NCBI GenBank assembly: GCA_963995505.1
Contig: OZ023192.1
Coordinates: 17,405,001 to 17,469,000, forward strand
Length of the DNA stretch: 64,000 nt
Direction: 5' to 3'
Origin: Hypericum androsaemum
Taxonomy: Eukaryota; Streptophyta; Magnoliopsida; Malpighiales; Hypericaceae
Shown piece after piece: positions 42,642 through 55,600 of this stretch (position 1 is the stretch's first letter; each line of letters starts with the position of its first letter). The notes beneath the pieces are model-generated. The model was not told the DNA's origin. It made no database searches and saw only the letters and a list, made by a program, of their open reading frames with translations. The translations under genes and the position numbers were made by a program.

Positions 42642-45600
42642 CTGTTGGCCCTCCTACCGAACCCGCACCGAGAGACACCTTTAGACGGTAACATTGGTAG
42701 CCCTAGATGCCTGCTCTCCAAAACTTCCTCACCTTGGATACTCGACTCAGGTAGCACCCACCACATCACATGTTGCCTAGACCAACTAGAACACACATCG
42801 CCTTACCAAGGGCCGTCGATCACCATTCCCGACGGGATATGCCTCCCTGTAACACACATCGGATCCATCACCTTACCCAATCATATGAAATTGTCTAATG
42901 TTTTCTACGTCCCAAATTTTTATTTCAACCTTATCTCCATTAGTCGGCTTACTCATGACCTTAACTGCTCCACTCATTTTTTTGCCAAATCTTGTTATTT
43001 TCAGGACCTAACAACGAAGAAGGTGATTGGATGGGGCCGGGAACGTAACAGACTATACTATGTCTTGGATTCTGCACCCACCGCTAGCACCACGATACTG
43101 ACAAAGGCGTCTGATGCGAAGATCTCCATGGACCTATGGCATTGGCGGTTGGGTCATCCGAGCCCTAAGTTAAACCCTAAATTGTCTCTTTTACATTCAA
43201 ACATTTCATTCAATAACACTACATGCACTGTTTGTTCAATAGCCAAGCACACTAGGCTATCTTTTACTCATAGTTCTATTAAAACAAGTCGATGTTTTTA
43301 GTTATTACATATTGACGTGTGGGGACCATTTCCTATTGCTTCATTAAGTGGTGCACGATACTTTTTAACTATCGTAGATGATTTTTCCCGCTGCACCTGG
43401 ATACATTTGTTAAATTCCAAGGACCAAGTGTTTGAAATTTTCAAAAATTTTGTTTCCATGATAGAGCGCCAATACAATCTCACAGTAAAACGTATCCGTA
43501 GTGATAACGGAACTGAGTTTTTTAACCATCGCATCAATGATTTTTTAACTTCCACTGGCATCGAACATGAACATACGTGTGTAGCCACTCCGCAGCAAAA
43601 TGCTATCGTCGAGAGAAAACATCATCACTTGCTCAACACTGGGCGAGCCTTAAGGCTTCAAGCTCGCCTCCCTAAGTCATTTTGGGGTGATTGCATACTC
43701 ACAGCTGCATACCTCATAAATCGCACACCAACTGACATTTTACAAGGAAAAACCCCTTTCGAAATTTTAACTGGCGCACCACCAACATTGGATCACCTCC
43801 GCATTTTTGGATGTCTATGTTTCGCACGAAACGTACATCCCACCATAAAAATTGACAATCGCAGTATGCCATGCATATTCATCGGATACCCACCATTTCA
43901 AAAGGGCTACAAAGTTTTCGACATTACCACACGAAAAACATTCATCAGTAGAGATGTCATTTTTCATGAACACATTTTTCCTGCATTGGATCACAATTTA
44001 CATGAAAATGATCTTGTGCTACCCATACCTTTGCTCGATTACCCAACTACAGCCACCCCAGATAGGAACTCCCACGACAATGATACCTCCTCCGAGAGGG
44101 ACATTATTGCCCCGGAATCTCCTCTCCTGGCACCTATAGAGGCTGCTGCCCCACCTACTGACGAGGGCCAAATAATAGTCGCCCCACCTACCGAAGTGGG
44201 CCTGCCAGCGGTGCCGCCTCGTCCAAGTGCTAGGGTGCGGAATCCCCCTCAATGGATGAAAGATTTTCATACCGGCCCATCTGTGACACCTTCTTCGCTC
44301 ACCAGTACAGCCTACCCTATAGGTCAATTCCTTTCCTCTCACCGCTTTGTACTAGACTATCGTTGTTTCTTGACCAGGCTTGACTCCAAAACTGAGCCCT
44401 CATCGTTCGACAAAGCTATGACATTCCCGGTCTGGCGTGCGGCAATTAAGGTGGAACTCGATGCCCTCAATGCCAATGGTACGTGGATCATCACTCCTCT
44501 ACCACCAGGTAAATGCCCCATATCTTGTAAATGGATTTTCAAGATTAAACGTCATTCTGATGGCACCATCGAACGTTATAAGGCCCGACTTATCGCTAGG
44601 GGATACTCCCAAGTAGAGGGAATTGATTATCATGAGACATTTGCCCCTGTGGAAAAACTCATCTCCGTGCGGGTGCTCATATCTATCGCTATTGTTTGAA
44701 ATTGGCCACTTTATCAACTTGATGTGCAAAATGCATACTTACATGGCCATCTTTCCGAGGATGTTTATATGCAGATACCTCATGGACACCCTCGACATGG
44801 CGAGCCCAATCTTGTATGCAAGCTCCGTAAGTCCTTGTACAGGCTTAAGCAAGCAGGGCGAAACTGGTTTTTCATGCTGAGGGCAGCACTTCTCGCCATC
44901 AGTTTTCGGCAGTCCCACGCCGATCACTCACTTTTTGTTATGCTGCAGGGTACAGCCTCGGCCTTCTTAATAGTCTATGTGGACGACGTTATTTTAACAG
45001 GCAATGATGTAAGCCTATTGCGCTATGTCAAGATGCTACTCTTACAGTGATTCCGCATCAAAGACTTGGGCCATCTCCGTTACTTCCTTGGTATCGAGGT
45101 TGCGAGATCTGGCCATGGAATCTACCTAACGCAACGCAAGTATACCTTGGACATCCTGTCTGATGCAGGTGCATCTGGTGCAAAACCAATATCTACCCCT
45201 ATGGAACCGAATACGTATCTTGCCAGAGATGACGATGATTTATATGATGACCCTGGACGTTATCGTTGTCTCATCGGGCGCTTAATCTATTTGATAGTTA
45301 CTCAACCAGATATTTCATTTGCTGTTAACGTTCTTAGTCAGTTCATACAGACCCCTCGCATCCCTCACTGGCAGGCAGCAGAATATCTCCTTCAATACCT
45401 GAAGAGCACGCCGGGACAGGGCCTCTTTTATCCTTCCTCGAGTTCATTACATTTGGAAGCTTATGCTGATTCCGGCTATGGCAATTGTCCAACTACAAGA
45501 CGCTCCACCACTGGATATGTCATCACCCTTGGTGGCAGTCCCATCTCCTGGAAGAGCAAGAAGCAAACAACAGTCTCGCATTCTTCTGCCGAGGCCGAAT

Positions 45601-45932
45601 ACCGTGCCATGGCAACTACAACGCGAGAGCTAATGTGGTTATTCGGGCTGCTCGCAGACTTCGGGTTACGGTTTTCCCAACCCATTCCTCTTTACTGTGA
45701 CAATCAAGCTGCTCGTCATATTGCGGCCAATCCTGTGTTCCACGAACGCACAAAACACATCGAGATCGACTGCCATGTCATTCGAGAACAGTTTGTTAGA
45801 GGCCGCATCACCCCCACAGAAATACCAACCAACTTGCAGCTGGCCGACGGGTTAACAAAAGCTCTCCCGCGAGATCATCTCCGATTCTTAATGTCCAAGC
45901 TCGGCATTCGTGATCTACACGCGCCAGCTTGA
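42642..45932 (+). pseudogene. Pol of copia 1, one frame with three in-frame stops
   Basis: In frame with Gag throughout. Protease (WILDSGSTHH at about 42735), pre-integrase zinc region (LWHWRLGHPS), integrase core (DDFSRCTW, RSDNGTEF, E in VERKHH), RT with YVDD at 44976-44987, and RNase H ([15 protein letters not shown]). Stops: TAG 43299-43301, TGA 44697-44699, TGA 45048-45050. Frame is otherwise perfectly kept over 1467 codons including Gag. All four stops fit C-to-T or G-to-A change. Confidence 0.92.
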
Positions 45933-45940
45933 GGGGGGAG

Positions 45941-46117
45941 TATTGGGTATTACCATAATTATCGGGTAGTACATATGGTTAGTGAATAACTTACCCACCA
46001 AGTATTATACTTGGTCGCCAAGTTAGGGTTCTCGCATGTATATTGTATTAGGGTTATTGAGTCATGTGTCCTGTATAAATACATGTACTTCATATCAATG
46101 CAAATTTTACCTCAATA
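45941..46117 (+). repeat. 3' LTR of copia 1
   Basis: Repeats the left LTR, lacking 9 bp near its end; preceded by the purine tract. Confidence 0.93.
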
Positions 46118-46122
46118 CTCTA

Positions 46123-46640
46123 GCTCTATCCCTTCCTTTTGATCAAATTCTTTTCAATTCCACCGACTCTAAGCTTGGCGCTCCAATCCAGAATTGGTGT
46201 TTAGGAGTGAGAAGTCATTGAATCTAAAGGACACATCCCCAGCGGTGTCTCGCTGAAGTCTATGCTTCTTGTCATCTCCAATGCCTTCTGCTACTTCGGC
46301 ATTTGCAGCGTCCGAAGGCAAAGGTAGAACTTGATTCTCATTTTGAGGATGGGCCGATCGAACTTCGGGAAGGGACGACGTGGCGAGCGGCGAGACAGGT
46401 CTGAGCCTGGGAGTCCTTATACTCGGGGAGGGCACAGCCCCATAGGACGTGCATGAGAATATGCACCTTCTCAACTAGGGATTGGGATTTTGACATAGTA
46501 TGAGGAGGATGTTGTTTACTATGGCAGATTTCACCTTCTCAGGCCGATACAAACTATTTTGGTTCATTGTTTTGGATGTTTCCTCAAGTATATTATCGAG
46601 ATATCCAGTAACAGTAGCAATCTGCGACAATAGACTTCTC
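46123..46640. other. Unidentified GC-richer segment between copia 1 and C3
   Basis: Minus-strand frames 46169-46474 (101 codons) and 46475-46687 (70 codons) join end to end. The second reads SQIATVTGYLDNILEETSKTMN, then RPEKVKSAIVNNILLIL, which looks like ordinary soluble-protein coding sequence, but no family is recognised. From about 46640 the DNA becomes the C-type 3' flank. It may be a captured exon or filler from the event that truncated C3. Confidence 0.35.
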
Positions 46641-46754
46641 ATAAATTCATTATATTTTGCATCCAAATAAAAAAAAGTGAGAAACATAACAAGTTCGTTT
46701 ATATGACACTTGAAACTCTTATTCCATGAATTGCACCATTAGACACATAATAAA

Positions 46755-47392
46755 GTTGATGCATCTAGAAGGAACCCACGGATGACCCAAGTCACTAGGA
46801 GCAAGGTCACGTGTCGGAGGTCCACCACATTCATGGCAGCGCCAGTTTCAAATAGAGGAACCCCACCTTTACTGCAAAGAATCAACTTCAAACAGAGGAC
46901 CACAACCTTCATCGTCAGCACCACCTTCAAAAAGAGGAACACCACCTCCATTGCCATTGCCATTGCCAGCTTCAAATAGAGGAACACAGCCTCCATTGCT
47001 AGCAGCGGCTTCAAGAAGAGGACCACCATCTCCATTGCATTGTTAGTTTCAAACAAAAGGCTAGACATCTTGGTGATATCAAGATGATTAACGCCAATGT
47101 TTCCCAAAGGTGACCGGTTAGGCTTTGGGATAGGATGAGTTAATGAGGTAGAAGTGCTACCTGCGGTCTTCTCCTGATGTTTGGTGATATCATAGCAAAG
47201 ACTCGTCTTAGGCATTGTTGACCTTAACGAGGTCGTCGTAGCTAAGCTCCTTGATGGGGGGTCTCCCACCAGTCGTGCACGTGCTTCCCCTGCCAGCATC
47301 TATGCTCGCCTTGAGCTCCTTCAACTTCTAGCTATCGACATATTGCTTCTGGATCAGCTGGTTGTGGTGGTTGTTGAGATCGTTAACATCGA
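46755..47392 (-). pseudogene. C-type MADS pseudogene C3 (exon 2 fragment)
   Basis: The minus strand from 47392 begins within exon 2 (DLNNHHNQLIQK-like) and continues through decayed ETP-I-ELSY, the Ser/Thr-Pro stretch and about five Gly-rich FE repeat modules, to GHPWVPS near 46770. Frameshifts and stops are scattered (for example a TAG soon after the start of the fragment). The MADS exon and intron are missing: homology ends abruptly at 47392 and unrelated C-flank sequence follows. 3' flank 46640-46754 matches that of C1 and C4. Confidence 0.82.
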
Positions 47393-48548
47393 AATGATCC
47401 CTCTTTCAAGAACCTCATCCTTCCCAAGACCAATTATATCCTCAAGAGACAAAATTATGAAATCCTCCTCAAACGGGTTGAATGCAACAAACATGAGTTT
47501 CTCATTCCAAAGAGGATTAACAAGTCAGAATTCTCCTAGTTTAATCAATTATGTCCATTTTCCCCCTTCGCTTCAATGACAAATAAAGTAATTAATTATT
47601 TCCAAGGAATTTATCAATTTAAGAGCATGTGACCTTTTTAGAAATTAAACAATTATGTTTGGAAATAAATAATGTACTACGGGCGGAATTTAAACCAAAT
47701 ACAAATTTGAAAGAAATAACAAAATTTTATTTTAAATTTAAGAGGCATTGAAATCTTATTAATTTGATAAGTGGTAAAATGCGTTCAGAATTCATCTTGT
47801 AATTTATAGTGTTGCCTTTCTTACATATGGCGACCTTTAATGTTTGATCAACCGAGGTTTTCATTTTCTCTGACCAATTTTACTATCTTGAATACATGTA
47901 CTATTTACAACATACCAAACATAATTTTTATTATTATTAAATATTTTCTCATCTTAATTATGATCGACTCAAAAGTGTAAACCAAAAAGTATTCTTACCA
48001 AATAAATTACACACTTGCTAAACTTTGCGCGTAATTTCCTACATTGCCACACAATGTCTATCTTTAATTTGCATGTCTTACCCTGTTCACTTTTTTAAAT
48101 AAATTTGTAGGCGGCAAGTTGTTCACTAACTGCTAAATAATCAAATTAAATTTGAATTAAAAAACAATACTAAATAGTTTTCATATTCTATTATCAAAAT
48201 ACTCAATGAAGTAATTGTTTCCAACAGTTCGGTATTCTACGGGATCGAGCATATATACATCAAACAAAAAAGATTGAATATTTCCAACAATGAAGGGAAA
48301 TTAAATTAAGGTTGGATCTACTTAGTGACTCTTTTTATTCCTTAGCTTTCATAAGAAGACAATCACAGATACATAAATATATATTTAATATGCATTTATA
48401 TTTGCACTTCTTACTCACATAAAATTCATTGTGTTACATCTAGATTTAAAAAAGGATAAAAACATAACAAGTTCTTTTCTACGACACTTAAAATTCTTAT
48501 TCCATAAATTGCACTACCACAATTAAACTCATAAACGAGTTGTTTCAT
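47393..48548. other. C-locus flanking DNA
   Basis: 47420-48000 is an inverted copy of about 15440-15950. 47590-48540 is the C4 3' flank, homologous to 10300-11290. No gene. Confidence 0.55.
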
Positions 48549-49524
48549 CTAGAAGGCACCCCATTGATGACTGGCGTTACTAGGAGCAGGGCCAGGTACT
48601 GGAGGACCACCACTTCCACTTTCATCGACAGCTTCAAACGAAGGCCCACCACTTCCACTTCTAGCGCTAGCTTCAAACGCAGGGCCAGACATATGGGCAA
48701 TACCAAGATGATCGACACCAGTGTTACCCAAAGCTGATGGGTTAGGATTGGGGTTGAGATGTGCTGATGAGGTGGAAGCTCGACCCGCAGTCTTCTCATG
48801 AAGCATGGTGGATATCATAGCAAAGATCTCTTTGTAGGCATTGTTGACGTCCACGAGGTCGCAAAGCTGAGATCTTCGATAGGGGTCTCCCACCAGCCCT
48901 GCACATGCTCCCCCCTTGCAGCATTTATGCTCGCTTTGATCTCCTTCATCTTCTGATTATCGACATCTAGTTTCTGGATCGACTTGTTGTGGTGATTATT
49001 CAAGTCGTTAATCTTAATCTGTCGATGTGCCTCAACGATTTGCTCAAGCCATCGGTAGGGCCTTGCTGCTCCTGCCCTAGGTACCGCCTCACGACACTTT
49101 CCACAGGAGGGTGGCCATAGGAGAAGGGCTTACCTACACTGATATAACCAAAAATGTTTTGTTTATAGGTTCACTAAATATATATTACCATTATTTTGAT
49201 TTAAAAAAAGAACATAATTAATGAATAACAAATCTAAAGATTAATAGTGACCAATATGTAAAATATTAAAACTTCATAACTAATTTATAATTAAATGAGG
49301 GTTAAATTGAGAGAGCCACTCTTAAATGAGATCCAATCGTTGCTTACCCGCGAGAGAAAACACCACAAAGGCAATTTCAGCTCCAGTCAAAGTGACAAGC
49401 TCACTTGCCTTCTTGTTGATACATTTTCCAATCTACGCTTGGAAAATATGATTAGCTTTTCTTCTGTATTTTCGATGAGTTTTATCTCAATTTTTTACTT
49501 GCCCTTAGTTTTCTTTCCTTCCAT
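48549..49524 (-). pseudogene. C-type MADS pseudogene C4
   Basis: Exon 1 starts at 49524 (MEGKKTKGK), hits TAA at codon 10 and has an insertion-type frameshift in the basic helix region near 49425. The GGTAAGC donor is kept near 49352 and a TGTAG acceptor near 49137. Exon 2 has single-base deletions near 49050 (after the GP-DG stretch) and near 48868 (before DLVDV), each shifting the frame. The last segment 48893-48549 is open: [29 protein letters not shown], then only two Gly-rich modules and SHQWGAF. TATA-like box 49605-49613. The locus with its flanks (47590-50470) is a copy of the C1 locus. Confidence 0.88.
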
Positions 49525-49613
49525 TTTGAATAATTTAAATCTTCTTTTCCTTTCAATCTTTAATGGTTTTGGGGGCTTGTGAATTTTTTATTGGAATAAA
49601 AGTCCAATATATA

Positions 49614-50559
49614 GGAAGATTGTTGTGCTCTTACCATATTTGGCATTTGGAAATATCATGATTTTATGGTTGTAGTTGCCAAGTATGTGTCAAATGATAA
49701 TTTTCACTCGTGTTTTACATGGGAACTCATTTAAGGTATTTTGATATCCATTCGCCCAAAAAATTTATAATAGTCTCTCTATTCATCGGTAGTTTTATTA
49801 ATTTTCTAACTTGTCGAAAGTTTTCAGTAGCTTTTCCTCAAAAGATAAATTTTTTTGCGTCCAACATCTTTTGATGGATTTGTATCATTTGTATAAATTT
49901 TATATTTAATATGTATGGTGACTTTCAAATTTTACTTAACTAAGAATGCTAAGTTACTTTACTAACAATGTTAAAACCTCAGTTGATTTTCACTATATGT
50001 AGAAATACTTTTTAGATAATCTAAATTACGCATCAATGCTTGAAGGAACCAAATTATGAAAGAAAACATAGTCCAACATAAGACAAATTTGAAGAAGATA
50101 TCTGCAACTTGGTTGTACTCTCTCTAATTATGATAAGTCAAATTTTCCATATCCAAGCATGAAAAATCATAAGGGGGTGAGCGTGAGGATGATACATCTC
50201 ACAGCCAACTAAAAGTATGGCAAAAGTAAAATGCATCTTGACAATGATTAACCCATCTTGCAAATTAAACATTCCCAACCTTTTGCGAAATCACAAACCA
50301 AGTGTCATTTGTACGTGAAATGATTCCTCATTTCACATCGTTAGTGGAGTTCATATTGCTCCTACACCATAAGTAAATGGGTTTTCAAGTGACACACCAC
50401 TTTTTTCAGAAGTAAATATTTTATTAATTCAAAACTCTAAGAATACATCATAGTTAAACCATTTTATACTAATCACACTAACATAGTACTCACAAGGACA
50501 TCGCATAAAAATGGCATGCGCAAATAGCGCATTAGACAAGGGTACGACATAACTTGCCC
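49614..50559. other. C4 upstream flank
   Basis: Homologous to 12440-12545 joined directly to 13650-14350, that is, the C1 upstream region without its MITE. No gene. Confidence 0.6.
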
Positions 50560-51045
50560 ACGGTGTAACTGATTCAAGGAAAATAACCACTTCTTGCTAA
50601 CATAACTTATGTGACACATCGGACTATCCCATCCACTCTGACAGTCTAATGGTTAGCAAAAGATCATTTAAATCCACCTCCTTATGTTGAAAAACTAGTC
50701 GATTACGCATCAACCAAATACCCCAGTAAATTGAAACAAACAGAGTATACCAGACCTTTCGGAGAACATCGCCTTTAACCATATTCAACCAATCATTTAG
50801 AAAGCTCCGTACTGAGCCCCAAATTCACCATTGAAAACCAGAAATGGTTCCAAGTCAAGGAGGCCAACCCACAGTGCGTGAAGAGATGCTCAGCTAACTC
50901 TACATATTGGTAATAAATAATGCATAGATCTTCATGTTGCTTTTGTGACCCAATTTGCAATAGTTTGTCTGTTGTTTTGATCTCTTTCCGAAGTGCCATC
51001 CATAAGAAGAAACTCGTCTTATAAGTGACACGCCGCATATATTAA
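50560..51045 (-). mobile_element. L1-type LINE fragment (zf-RVT end)
   Basis: Minus frame 51038-50793 reads YKTSFFLWMALRKEI-TTDKL, then a Cys-poor finger (LCIIYY…AEHLFTHCGLASLTW), which is the zf-RVT domain near the C-terminus of plant L1 ORF2. The following frame, towards 50560, reads FVSIYWGIWLMRNRLVFQHKE, the usual next block. RT and 5' parts are absent. The first CxxC pair is degraded. Confidence 0.72.
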
Positions 51046-51858
51046 ACTTCACAAACACAGCTGTGGGTCTCTCTTAGTTAACCAAGATTTTACAATTTTA
51101 AGACTATTAGGACTATCTTAGAAGAGATATGATCAGCGATGTTGAAACGAAGCCGAACCTTATTTACACTTTTAATTTTTTTCAGTCTAACAACTATACA
51201 AAATCAACGAGAAAATATTTACTCGTGTAAAATATTTTGGATTCTTTAAATAATCTCGTAGGTGTTTTATTTGTTGACTCTAAATTTTTTTTATTGTCTT
51301 ATATATTAACTCGTCCTCTTACGGTAATTGGAGATTGTTTTCTGTTGTGCATTTCTTCTTCAAATAAATATTACTGAATTATTATGGATTTTTTACTCTC
51401 AGTTTTGATTATTTACTTGATAAATTTTGGGGCTAAAAGTACTGTAAATTGTAAAATAAAGAGCAAGCCCTAATGTTATCCCACCATTGTCTTGGAAAAT
51501 TCTGCAAAAACATTAAAGTAGACCATCGTCCATTTTTTGAATAAATCGAGAGTTTTATTAATAACGAACTTACGATTTGCTACGACATCGGCGACTACTT
51601 GAGGGCGACGTATCGACGTCGCTGGGTTACAAATGAACGGAAAAAAACCTAATCACGAGAAATCCAACCACTCATCTCTGATGTTTATCATATTTTATTT
51701 TAGAAATATTTTCTAACTAACAAATTAACTATCTTTCCTCAGCTCAAACAACTTTCTTATTGACCAATGTTTGGTAGGTAAGATGACAACGAAGTCAGTA
51801 GGTCAACTCTCACTTGATTCGCCCCACACGAAATTCGTGAATAAGTATTGTCTGGTAA
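51046..51858. other. Intergenic DNA up to the gap
   Basis: AT-rich with no gene or clear repeat. The last 100 bases (from about 51765) could be target or LTR-adjacent DNA of copia 2 but cannot be aligned to its right LTR. Confidence 0.4.
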
Positions 51859-52058
51859 NNNNNNNNNNNNNNNNNNNNNNNNNNNNNNNNNNNNNNNNNN
51901 NNNNNNNNNNNNNNNNNNNNNNNNNNNNNNNNNNNNNNNNNNNNNNNNNNNNNNNNNNNNNNNNNNNNNNNNNNNNNNNNNNNNNNNNNNNNNNNNNNNN
52001 NNNNNNNNNNNNNNNNNNNNNNNNNNNNNNNNNNNNNNNNNNNNNNNNNNNNNNNNNN
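51859..52058. other. Assembly gap, 200 N
   Basis: Exactly 200 N, so a placeholder of arbitrary length. It hides the left LTR, PBS and first part of gag of copia 2. Confidence 0.98.
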
Positions 52059-52129
52059 CGAGTTGGGATCGCTGGCGATGAAGGGCGTCAAAGAAACCGT
52101 AAGGCTGGTGAGTTAGATCCCAGTTGCTT

Positions 52130-52680
52130 CTGTCATACGATATTTGCGGGACGTGTTGAAGGAGACAATAGCTTCCTCATTATAGGGCAAAGCTTAAAAA
52201 GTGTGTGCATGCCCAAAGGTTTGACCAACAAACTGTGCTTAAAGCAACGACTGTTTTCTATCCGGATGCAAGAAGATAAGTCTGCTCACGACCACCTTAA
52301 TGAATTTAAGGATATAGTGGCTGATCTTAGAACTCTGGATGTGAATATGATGATGAAGATCTTGCTTTATTATTATTGTGCTCGTTGTCTGCTTTATCAG
52401 CAATTCAGAGATACTCTGTTTTCAGCAATGATACTCTGAGTTGGGATGATGTTCATGATTCGCTCTTGGAGAAAGAGAGAATTGATAAGTATACTGTGAG
52501 TTCCTCTGAAAATAGCCAAGGGACTGGCTTGGTCGTGAGAGGGAGGTCTGAGGAGAGGAATGCTAAGTCTGGTTCGAGAAAGAAGAGCAGAAGCAATCAA
52601 GGTCAAGGCACAAGGATAAGACTTGTTTTAATTGTCATAAGGTTGGGCATATTAAATGGTTCTGTCCGGAGTTGAAGAAC
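52130..52680 (+). pseudogene. Gag of copia 2, frameshifted
   Basis: The capsid end block (KGLTNKLCLKQRLFSIRMQEDKSAHDHLNEFKDIVADL) is followed by a frame change near 52370. DTLSWDDVHDSLLEKERIDKYTVSS then continues in a second frame, and another shift near 52590 leads to the zinc knuckle CFNCHKVGHIKWFC at 52624-52665. RNA-packaging protein, now broken. Confidence 0.82.
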
Positions 52681-55600
52681 AAGAAGAAGGGCAAAAAGTT
52701 CAGTGCTCCGAAAGGAGAAAGTTCTGATAGCGGCAGTGCTAGTGTTGCCACCACCACTCAGAAAGAAGAATCTGATGGAGACCTTTTGTCTGTGATTGAT
52801 GGGAAATCTAAAATTGATGCTGCTTGGGTCCTTGATTCTGCTTGTACGTTTCATATGTGTCCCATCCGGAACTGGTTTTCAACATATGAACGTACGGAGG
52901 GTAATGTTCTCATGAAAAATAATTTTGTCTGCAAGGTTGTTGGTATTGGCACAATAAAGATCAAGATGCATGATGGTGTCATTCGAACCTTGACGAATGT
53001 GAGGCATATCCCTGATTTGAAGCGGAACTTGATTTTGTTGAGTACTCTTGATACATTGGGGTACAAGTATACCGGAGAAGTTAGAGTTCTTCGTGTGAGT
53101 AAGAACTCATTAGTGCATATGAAGGCCAAGAAAGAGGTTGGAAATCTGTACGTTTTGCAGAGTTCTACAGTTACAGGGACTGCTGCTGCTGCATCTGGCT
53201 CGTTGACAGATTCTGAGAATACCTCATTGTGGCATATGTGACTTGGTCATATGAGCAAAAAAGGCATGACCGAGCTAAATAGAAGAGGATTATTATGTGG
53301 ACAGGGTATTGGGAAGCTAGAATTTTGTGAGCACTGTGTATTTGGCAAGCAGAAGAAAGTCAGTTTTCAGAAAGGTGTGCACACTACAAAGGAAAAACTT
53401 GACTATGTTCATTCTGATCTTTGGGGACTGTCTCAAGATGCAACAAAGAATGGTTCCAAGTATATGCTGACTATCATTGATGATTATTCGAGGAAGGTGT
53501 GGACGTTCTTCTTGAAGAGCAAGGATCATGTCTTTGTCACTTTCAAGCAGTGGAAGGCTATGATTGAAAAGTAGACTGGGAGAGATGTCAAGCATCTCCG
53601 CACAGACAATGGATTAGAGTTTTGCTCTAGTTGGTTTGATGAGTTCTGCAAGAATGAGGGTATTGTTAGGTATAAGACAATCCCTGGTACACCTCAACAG
53701 AATGGAGTCGCTGAAAGAATGAACAGAATTTTGTTGGAGAAAGTTCGTTGTATGCTGTCAAATGCTGGTTTGCCTAAGTCATTTTGGGCTGAAGCTGCTT
53801 CTACTGCCTGTCACCTTGTCAATCGTTCACCTCATGCATCACTTGATGGCAAGGTACCTGAAGAATTGTGGTCTGAAAATCCTCCTAATTATGCTGTTTT
53901 GAAGATATTTGGGTGTTATGCCTATGCTCATGTGAATAATGGTAAGTTAGAGCCAAAATCTGTGAAATGTATCTTCCTTGGCTATGCTTCTGGAGTGAAG
54001 GGATACAAGTTGTGGTGTCCTGAGCTGTCTAAGGTCTTATTGAGTAGAAATATTATTTTCAAAGAGACAGACATGCTGAATAAGAGGGAGGATGTTTCTT
54101 CACCTAGTGTTCTGTGTGCTCCAAGTGTGGACTTGCAAAAGTCAAAAGTGCAAGTGGAGTTTGATGCTGATCCAGAAGCGAGTTCCTTCCGTGATGTTAA
54201 TTGCCATGGTCCTACTCATGGTGGGTTGTCCGATGAAGTTGAGAATGTTGGCACAGTTGAGAGGGAGCCAGCGTATTCTATTGCTAGAGACAGGCCCAGA
54301 AGAATTATCAGGCCTCCACAGAAGTTGGGTGAGGTTGATATTGTTGCTTTTGCCCTGAATGTGGCAGAAGAAGTTGATAGCTGTGAAGAACCGTCTAGTT
54401 ATTCAGATGCTGTGAAGTTGAAAGACTCTGCTAGATGGTTGGTTGCTATGGAGGAAGAGATGGAATCTTTTCACAAGAACAAGACTTGGGAGATTACTAA
54501 GCTGCCTAAGGATAAGAAGGTTGTCAGCTGCAAGTGGGTATTCAAGAAGAAGGATGGTATACCTGGAGTTGAAGAGCCTAGATACAAGGCTAGGCTAGTG
54601 GCTAGAGGATATAGTCAGATTTCTGGTGTGAACTTTAATGAGGTATTTTTACCAGTTGTGAAGCATACCTCGATTCGTTCTCTTCTTGGTATTGTTGCTA
54701 TGCAGGATTTGGAGCTTGAACAGCTTGATGTGAAGACAGCTTTCTTGAATTGAGAGCTTAAGGAGCGGATTTATATGGCACAGCCTGAGGGTTTTCATGT
54801 TGAAGGCAAAGAAGACCATGTGTGCTTGTTGAAGAAGTCCTTGTATGGCCTTAAGCAGTCTCCGAGGCAGTGATATAAAAAGTTTGATTCCTTTATGATT
54901 TCTCATGGTTATGAGAGGAGCAAGTATGATAGTCGTGTTTACCTGAAAAGGCTATGCGATGGTTCCCAAGTGTATTTGCTCCTGTATGTGGATGATATGT
55001 TAATTGCTGCTAGTGACAAAGAAGAGGTGAGAAAGCTCAAAGCTCTGTTGAGTAGCGAGTTTGAGATGAAAGATTTGGGTCCTGCTAAGAAGATTCTTGG
55101 TATGGAGATTGCCAGAGATAGAGGAGCAAGGAAGTTATTTCTGAGTCAGGAGAGTTACATTGAAAAGGTACTTGACAGGTTTGATGTGATTGGCAATCCT
55201 GTGAGTACTCCTCTTGGTACATATTTTCAGCTTTCGTCTGCCTTATCTCCACAGTCAGCTGCTGAGATCGATTACATGTCTGGTGTTCCATACTCCAATG
55301 CTGTTGGTTCTCTGATGTATGCTATGGTTTGCACACGCCCGGATTTGGCCTATGCTGTGAGTGTCGTTAGCAGGTTTATGGCAAATCCTGGAGAAGGTAT
55401 TGGAGAGCAGTGGAGTAGATTATGACGTACTTGAAGGGTACCAAGGGCGTGTGTCTACAGTTTGGATGCACCAGTGATGGAGTTGTTGGTTTCGTTGATT
55501 CAGATTATGCTGGAGACCTTGATAAGTTCAGGTCCTTCTCTGCATATGTCTTCACTCTTGGAGGATGTGCTATCAGTTGGAGAGCTTGTCTACAAGCCAC

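Larger units (their letters stand above)
41185..46117 (+). mobile_element. Complete Ty1/copia retrotransposon 1
   Basis: 186-bp left LTR, Met-tRNA PBS (41371-41383), one Gag-Pol frame, purine tract GAGGGGGGAG (45931-45940) and a 177-bp right LTR. Exact 5-bp duplications CTCTA flank it (41180-41184 and 46118-46122). LTRs are nearly identical except for a 9-bp indel near the 3' end and a few changes. Domain order protease-integrase-RT-RNase H marks copia. The short LTRs and 4.9 kb size suggest an Ale-like lineage (inference). Four in-frame stops make it non-autonomous. It lies between B3 and C3. Confidence 0.95.
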
